From Janibacter indicus (GTDB lineage Bacteria > Actinomycetota > Actinomycetes > Actinomycetales > Dermatophilaceae): DNA of 64,000 nt. The notes under the pieces were generated by a model. That model ran no database searches. It worked only from the letters and a program-made list of their open reading frames with translations, and was not told the origin of the DNA. Of the stretch, positions 60,128 to 64,000 are shown one piece after another; within the stretch, counting starts at the first letter, position 1, and each line of letters starts with the position of its first letter. The position numbers and the translations under genes were made by a program. The stretch spans positions 124,001 through 188,000 of the forward strand of contig NZ_FWXN01000004.1 in NCBI RefSeq assembly GCF_900176385.1, read 5' to 3'.

Positions 60128-61123
60128 ATGATCCAACGCGCCAGGACCGTGCACGAGGTTGCCACCCGTGCGGCTGCCGATCACGACGGAGTCGTCAGCC
60201 GGCGGCTGCTCCGGGCCGTGGGGGTCGACCGGAACGAGGTTCGCCGTCAGCTGCGAGCCGGTCGGTGGCGATCACACGGCAGGTGGACCATCGCTGTGCA
60301 CACCGGTGACCTCAGCCCCCTGGCCCGACGGTGGCGGGCCGTGTGGGAGGTCGGTGAGCGCATCGCCGTGATCGACGGGGCCAGCGCCCTGCACCACCGC
60401 GGGCTCAAGGGGTTCACGACCGAGGGCATCCACGTCTCGATCCCGCACACCGCGACCCCGCACGCGGTCGAGGGCGTGGTCCAGCACAAGGTGCGCCGAC
60501 CCTCCCCGCGGCCCGTGGCCCCGGGCGCCCTGCCCGTCGCTACCCCCGGCCCGGCCGCGGTGCGGGCCGCCCACTGGGCTAGATCCGACCGCGAGGCGGC
60601 CCTGATCCTGGTGCTCCCTGTCCAGCAGCGGCTCGTCACGGGCGACCAGCTCCTGTCGGCGACCACCAGCGTGCAGGGGCGGACCCGACGCAAGTTCATC
60701 AAGACCATCGCGGCCGACATCGCGTTGGGTGCCCAGGCACTCGGTGAGCTCGACTTCGCCCGGATCTGCCGTCGCCATGCACTGCCTGAGCCCGACCGGC
60801 AGGTCGTCCGACAGGGACCCCGTGGACGGATCTACCTCGACGTGAGGTGGGCCTGCGGGCTGGTCGTCGAGATCGACGGGGCCGGGCACCGGTGGGGGCT
60901 CGCGGTGTCGGAGGACAACCTGAGGCGCAATTCCGGCACTCTGTCCGGGGACCTGGTGCTGCAGATCGACACCGTCGGCCTGCGGCTCTTCGAGGACACC
61001 TTCATGGAGCAGGTCGTCGCGGCACACCGACTGCTCAGGGGTGGAGGTGTACACGCCGACGAGTCCTCGGCGCGTTTACCTTCACCCGAAGGCAAGGGAG
61101 CGGTGGGAGGGGCGACTCAGTAG
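60128..61123 (+). CDS. AbiEi-like/DUF559 protein (possible defence or cargo gene)
   Basis: The 331-residue protein has an N-terminal winged-helix-like part (about 5-50: HEVATRAAADHDGVVSRRLL, RNEVRRQLRAGRW) as in AbiEi-type antitoxins. A middle region (about 60-200) and a C-terminal DUF559/Vsr-like nuclease fold follow, with RIYLDVRWACGLVVEIDGAG (about 236-255; acidic and Glu/Asp residues in the right places), then SEDNLRRNSGTL and LRLFEDTF. Such proteins are numerous in actinobacteria; most are annotated as unknown or as AbiEi relatives. ATG at 60128 (GTG at 60122 possible). The frame runs through the right-hand palindrome, which codes for the last 20-25 residues, and overlaps deoC by seven bases. 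Low CCCCTTCG content and flanking repeats suggest acquisition. Confidence 0.65.
   Translation: MIQRARTVHEVATRAAADHDGVVSRRLLRAVGVDRNEVRRQLRAGRWRSHGRWTIAVHTGDLSPLARRWRAVWEVGERIAVIDGASALHHRGLKGFTTEGIHVSIPHTATPHAVEGVVQHKVRRPSPRPVAPGALPVATPGPAAVRAAHWARSDREAALILVLPVQQRLVTGDQLLSATTSVQGRTRRKFIKTIAADIALGAQALGELDFARICRRHALPEPDRQVVRQGPRGRIYLDVRWACGLVVEIDGAGHRWGLAVSEDNLRRNSGTLSGDLVLQIDTVGLRLFEDTFMEQVVAAHRLLRGGGVHADESSARLPSPEGKGAVGGATQ
61041..61085. repeat. 45-bp palindromic element, right copy
   Basis: The same architecture as the left copy: 19-base arms (61041-61059 and 61067-61085) around CGAGTCC, but with four mismatches between the arms. The central CACGCCGACGAGTCCTCGGC stretch is identical in both copies. 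It sits inside the 3' end of the cargo gene frame and 32 bases before the deoC stop, so it may terminate transcription from both sides. Confidence 0.8.
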
Positions 61124-61896
61124 GTGGCGCTCGGCCCGGCGTCGGCGGTCTGACCCGGCTCCGGGACGAGCAGACCGGCCGCGCCGACCTGCTCTGCCTC
61201 GGCGAGCAGCGCCGCGGTGCTCGAGGTGCCGATGCGGGTGACGCCCTCGGCGAGCATCGCCAGGAGGGTGGGGATGTCGCGGACGCCGCCGGAGGCCTTG
61301 ACCTCCATGGAGTCGGGGGTGTTGGCCCGCATGAGCGCGACGTCGGCCAGGGTCGTGCCCCCGCCGGCGAAGCCCGTGGAGGTCTTCGTGAAGTCGGCCC
61401 CCGCGTCGGCGCTCGCCCGGCAGGCGTCGATCTTGGCCCGCTCGTCGAGCAGCGCGGTCTCGAAGATCACCTTGACGATGACGCCGGCCTCGTGGCCCAC
61501 CTCGACGACCGCAGCGATGTCGTCGCGCACGGCCGTGACGTCGCCGCCGCGCAGTCGGCCGATGTTGAGCACCATGTCGAGCTCGGTGGCTCCGTCGGCG
61601 AGGGCCTGGCGGGACTCGGCGACCTTGGCCGCGGTCGACGTCGTGCCGTGGGGGAAGCCGATGACCGTGCACACCCGGGTCGGGCTGCCCTCGACGGAGG
61701 CGATGGCCTGCGCTGCCAGCGCGACGTCGCTCGGCCGCACGCACACGCTCCAGATGCGCTGGGCGGCGAGCTCGCGGACCGAGGCGGACACCTCGTCGGG
61801 CGTCAGCTCGGGCTTGAGCAGGGCGTGGTCGATGAGGTCGGCGACGTCCTGGACGGTCAGGGTCGTGCCGGGGGCGAAGGGGGGACGGCGGGTCAT
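61117..61896 (-). CDS. deoC: deoxyribose-phosphate aldolase
   Basis: DeoC splits deoxyribose-5-phosphate into glyceraldehyde-3-phosphate and acetaldehyde, the last step of deoxynucleoside catabolism. Of 259 residues, LIDHALLKPELTPDEV (about 21-36) begins the TIM barrel, VIGFPHGTTSTAAKVAES (about 78) is conserved, VKVIFETALL (about 141-150) holds the proton-relay Lys, and DFTKTSTGFAGGG (about 168-180) the Schiff-base Lys. It converges on the cargo gene, overlapping it by seven bases, and heads a separate minus-strand direction from the nucleoside operon it serves. Confidence 0.94.
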   Translation of the reverse strand: MTRRPPFAPGTTLTVQDVADLIDHALLKPELTPDEVSASVRELAAQRIWSVCVRPSDVALAAQAIASVEGSPTRVCTVIGFPHGTTSTAAKVAESRQALADGATELDMVLNIGRLRGGDVTAVRDDIAAVVEVGHEAGVIVKVIFETALLDERAKIDACRASADAGADFTKTSTGFAGGGTTLADVALMRANTPDSMEVKASGGVRDIPTLLAMLAEGVTRIGTSSTAALLAEAEQVGAAGLLVPEPGQTADAGPSATY

Positions 61897-61900
61897 GCCC

Positions 61901-62536
61901 TCAGCCTAGGGCGTCGACCCAGCGCGACCCCACCTCGCGCAGCCGCCCGGAGCCGGCGGTCAGCTCGGCCACGAGGGGGCCCAGGGCGGCGACTTCTGTG
62001 GCCGGGACCCCGAGCGTCAGGGTGACCTCGGCGGCGTAGTCGGCGTCGACGACGTGCACGCCTCGTGAGCGTAGCTCGTTGTCGACCCGCCCGGCCTCGA
62101 CGTGCGAGACGGTCAGCGCGTGCTCGACGACGAGCTCACGGCGCAGCACACCGACCTCGTCGAGCCCGGCCCGCACCGCGTCGCCGTAGGCGCGCACGAG
62201 CCCACCCGTGCCGAGCAGCACCCCGCCGAACCAGCGGGTGACGACCGCGACGACATCGCTCACCTCGTGCCCGGTGAGGACCTCGAGCATCGGGGCTCCG
62301 GCCGTGCCGGAGGGTTCGCCGTCGTCGGAGGAGCGGGTCACCCCCGCGTCGGGACCCAGGACGAAGGCGGAGCAGTGGTGCCGGGCGTCCCAGTGCTGCT
62401 TGCGCAGGCGCTCGACGACGGCCCGGGCACTCCCTTCGTCCTCGACTCGCTCGAGGGTGCACCGGAAGCGTGACCGCTTGACCTCGAGCTCGACCTCGCC
62501 GTCACGGGCGATGGTGCGGTACGACGTCGGGCCCAC
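61901..62536 (-). CDS. YigZ/IMPACT-family protein
   Basis: A 211-residue protein of the IMPACT/YigZ family. EVELEVKRSRFRCTLERV (about 14-31) opens the N-terminal domain. HWDARHHCSAFVLGPDAG (about 48-65), SSDDGEPSGTAGAPMLEVL (about 69-87, the family signature) and VTRWFGGVLLGTGGLVRAYG (about 100-119) follow, then a C-terminal DUF1949 region. The biochemical role is not settled; eukaryotic IMPACT regulates translation. The GTG at 62536 gives the normal length, as the frame upstream belongs to noise. DeoC follows four bases after its stop. Confidence 0.88.
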   Translation of the reverse strand: MGPTSYRTIARDGEVELEVKRSRFRCTLERVEDEGSARAVVERLRKQHWDARHHCSAFVLGPDAGVTRSSDDGEPSGTAGAPMLEVLTGHEVSDVVAVVTRWFGGVLLGTGGLVRAYGDAVRAGLDEVGVLRRELVVEHALTVSHVEAGRVDNELRSRGVHVVDADYAAEVTLTLGVPATEVAALGPLVAELTAGSGRLREVGSRWVDALG

Positions 62537-62541
62537 GGCAC

Positions 62542-63159
62542 TCAGGCGCCGGCGAGCTCGCGCTCGGCCTGCGTGGGGGTGGCGCAGCGCGCGCCGAGCT
62601 CGACGTGCCGGGCGACGACGCGCGGCTCGTCCCGCATGAGGACCAGACCGCGGCGGACGAGGGTGAGCGGCGGCTTGCGGCGCTCCTTGAGGTCGCGGGC
62701 CAGCCGCAGTACGAAGGTCTTGAGCCGGTGGTGGCGTATGCACCAGGCGGAGTGGAGCAGCCCGGCCTCGCGCAGGGCGGGGATCGCCTCGGCCGCGAAG
62801 ATGCCCTCCGCGACGACGAGGTCGTCGGGTCGCGCCGTCACGGTGTGCTCGCCCGTGGCCCGCGAGACGCTGATGTCGTAGATCGGCATCGCCGCCGTCC
62901 CGGTCGCCAGGAGGGCGCTCATCGCGGCGACGGCCGCCGGCTCGTCCCAGCTGTCGGGGTGGTCCCAGTCGACCATGCCGAGCTCCTCGCTGCGGGGCAG
63001 GTCGGGGGCGTCGAGGTCCTTGTAGAAGTCGTCGAGCCGCACGACCGGCCACCCGTGGTCACGATGCAGGCGGGCGGCGAGACGGGACTTGCCGGAGCCA
63101 CTCGGCCCGGCGAGGACGACGACACGTCCGGTCGAAGGGGGCTGGGCTGGCGTCGGCAC
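62542..63159 (-). CDS. uridine kinase-like P-loop kinase
   Basis: A 205-residue P-loop kinase. VVVLAGPSGSGKSRLA (about 13-28) is Walker A, VVRLDDFYKDLDAP (about 40-53) the substrate-Asp region typical of uridine kinases, and DLVVAEGIFAAEAI (about 116-129) Walker B with the catalytic acidic residue. Family members phosphorylate uridine/cytidine or related small molecules; the pyrimidine-salvage context supports uridine kinase, but the sequence is divergent. GTG at 63159 chosen (a TTG a few codons upstream is possible). Five bases separate it from the YigZ gene. Confidence 0.82.
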   Translation of the reverse strand: MPTPAQPPSTGRVVVLAGPSGSGKSRLAARLHRDHGWPVVRLDDFYKDLDAPDLPRSEELGMVDWDHPDSWDEPAAVAAMSALLATGTAAMPIYDISVSRATGEHTVTARPDDLVVAEGIFAAEAIPALREAGLLHSAWCIRHHRLKTFVLRLARDLKERRKPPLTLVRRGLVLMRDEPRVVARHVELGARCATPTQAERELAGA

Positions 63160-63208
63160 GAGAGCCAACAATACGTGGGTCGAGGTGCGAGGAACGAGCC
63201 TCGAGACC

Positions 63209-64000
63209 CTAGAGCGCCGTGAGCGACTCCATTGCCGCGCGCACCCGACCGAGCCGCTCGGCGGCCCGGTCCCGTGCCGGCCCCAGGTCGTCCTGGTCGG
63301 CGACCGGCTCGATCGCCTCGAGGTAGACCTTGAGCTTGGGCTCGGTGCCGGAGGGACGCACGATGATCCGGGAGTCGTCGTCGAGCAGGTAGCGCAGCCC
63401 GTCGGTCGGCGGCAGTCCACCGGCGCCGGCCGAGAGGTCCTCGGCGCTCGCGACGGGAGAGCCGGCGACCTCGGCGGGCGGTGTCTCGCGCAGCCGGGCC
63501 ATGATCCGCCCGATGTCGGCGAGGTCCTCGACCCGGATGGAGAAGGCGTCGGTGGCGTGCACGCCGAGCTGGCGGTGCAGGTCGTCGAGCACGTCGAGCA
63601 GGGTCCGGCCCTCGGCCTTGAGGATCGCGGCGAGCTCGGCGATGAGCAGCGCCGCGGAGACGCCGTCCTTGTCACGCACGAGGTCGGGGGCGACGCAGTA
63701 GCCGAGCGCCTCCTCGTAGCCGTAGTGCAGGTCGTCGACGCGGGCGATCCACTTGAAGCCGGTGAGGGTCTCCTCGTGCGCCACCCCCGACAGCCGGCAC
63801 ATCGCGGCGAGCAGCCGCGAGCTGACGATGGAGTTGGCCATCCGGCGTCCTTCGGGGACGCCGCGCATGATCAGGTGCGAGGCGAGGAGCGCGCCGAGCT
63901 CGTCGCCGCGCAGGAGGCGCCAGCCGCCGTCGACGTCGCCGTCGGGCACGGCGACGGCGCAGCGGTCGGCGTCGGGGTCGTTGGCGATGACGAGGTCCGG
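63209..64000 (-). CDS. phosphosugar mutase (phosphomannomutase/phosphopentomutase type), C-terminal part
   Basis: The 5' part of the gene lies beyond the window; about 263 codons are visible. ANDPDADRCAV near the edge is the metal-binding loop of alpha-D-phosphohexomutases, GEELGALLA-type variant RGDELGALLASHL follows, and FKWIARV with YEEALGYCVAPD forms the sugar-binding region. IIVRPSGTEPKLKVYLEA is the phosphate-binding loop near the C-terminus. Mutases of this kind convert deoxyribose-1-phosphate to the 5-phosphate for DeoC, or make mannose-1-phosphate for ManC; the neighbourhood favours the former (inference). Confidence 0.9.
   Translation of the reverse strand, partial: PDLVIANDPDADRCAVAVPDGDVDGGWRLLRGDELGALLASHLIMRGVPEGRRMANSIVSSRLLAAMCRLSGVAHEETLTGFKWIARVDDLHYGYEEALGYCVAPDLVRDKDGVSAALLIAELAAILKAEGRTLLDVLDDLHRQLGVHATDAFSIRVEDLADIGRIMARLRETPPAEVAGSPVASAEDLSAGAGGLPPTDGLRYLLDDDSRIIVRPSGTEPKLKVYLEAIEPVADQDDLGPARDRAAERLGRVRAAMESLTAL

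Overview
The window is about 70% GC, uses GTG and TTG starts freely, has TANNNT -10 boxes with leaderless starts, and carries actinobacterial families (monomeric NADP-isocitrate dehydrogenase, SigK/RskA, an MPT70-type fasciclin lipoprotein, DUF3017, PIM-type mannosyltransferases). Gene order and the very frequent word CCCCTTCG suggest Actinomycetes, probably Intrasporangiaceae (Janibacter-like). That placement is inference from style, not a search. I found no tRNA, rRNA, CRISPR array, transposase or integrase.

Layout. (1) 1-6.6 kb, housekeeping: the end of a membrane protein, a lipoprotein, purN, a ZTP riboswitch, purH, a DMT transporter, folD, DUF3017, a bidirectional terminator and mdh. (2) 6.7-10.4 kb, a SigK locus on the minus strand: molybdopterin oxidoreductase, MPT70-like fasciclin lipoprotein, sigK and rskA, with two CCATCC/CCGAA(C/T) promoter-like elements. 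(3) 10.4-12.7 kb, icd. (4) 12.7-36.3 kb, an exopolysaccharide/cell-surface glycan island: lipid-linked initiating sugar transferase, BY-kinase/Wzz, Wzy-like polymerase, Wzx-like flippase, many glycosyltransferases (three of them fused), a PqqD-like protein, a pyruvyltransferase, a PP-loop protein, a secreted protein, a PAP2 phosphatase and a broken FkbM methyltransferase. (5) 36.3-38.3 kb: trpS, a 2'-5' RNA ligase-like gene and a MarR regulator with a palindromic operator. (6) 38.4-46.8 kb, a nucleotide-sugar operon: RfbC-like epimerase, DUF4910, SDR epimerase, HemL-like aminotransferase, PIG-L deacetylase, pyruvyltransferase, CDP-glucose synthase and sugar C-methyltransferase. (7) 46.9-50.3 kb: mannosyltransferase, UDP-xylose synthase and manC. 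(8) 50.3-64 kb, nucleoside uptake and salvage: M20 hydrolase, BMP-type ABC transporter, cdd, deoA, cupin, add, then a hairpin-flanked AbiEi/DUF559-like cargo gene, deoC, YigZ, a uridine-kinase-like gene and the C-terminal part of a phosphosugar mutase.

How it works together. Region 4 can build, flip, polymerise and length-control a lipid-linked polysaccharide. Regions 6 and 7 supply activated sugars (CDP-glucose-derived branched or amino sugar, UDP-xylose, GDP-mannose) and pyruvyl decoration. Region 8 imports nucleosides, deaminates and phosphorolyses them, and feeds deoxyribose phosphate to DeoC. The most unusual signals are the SigK promoters, the PqqD plus nucleotidyltransferase-glycosyltransferase fusion, the amino/C-methyl sugar operon without an obvious 4,6-dehydratase, and the paired 45-bp palindromes around the cargo gene.
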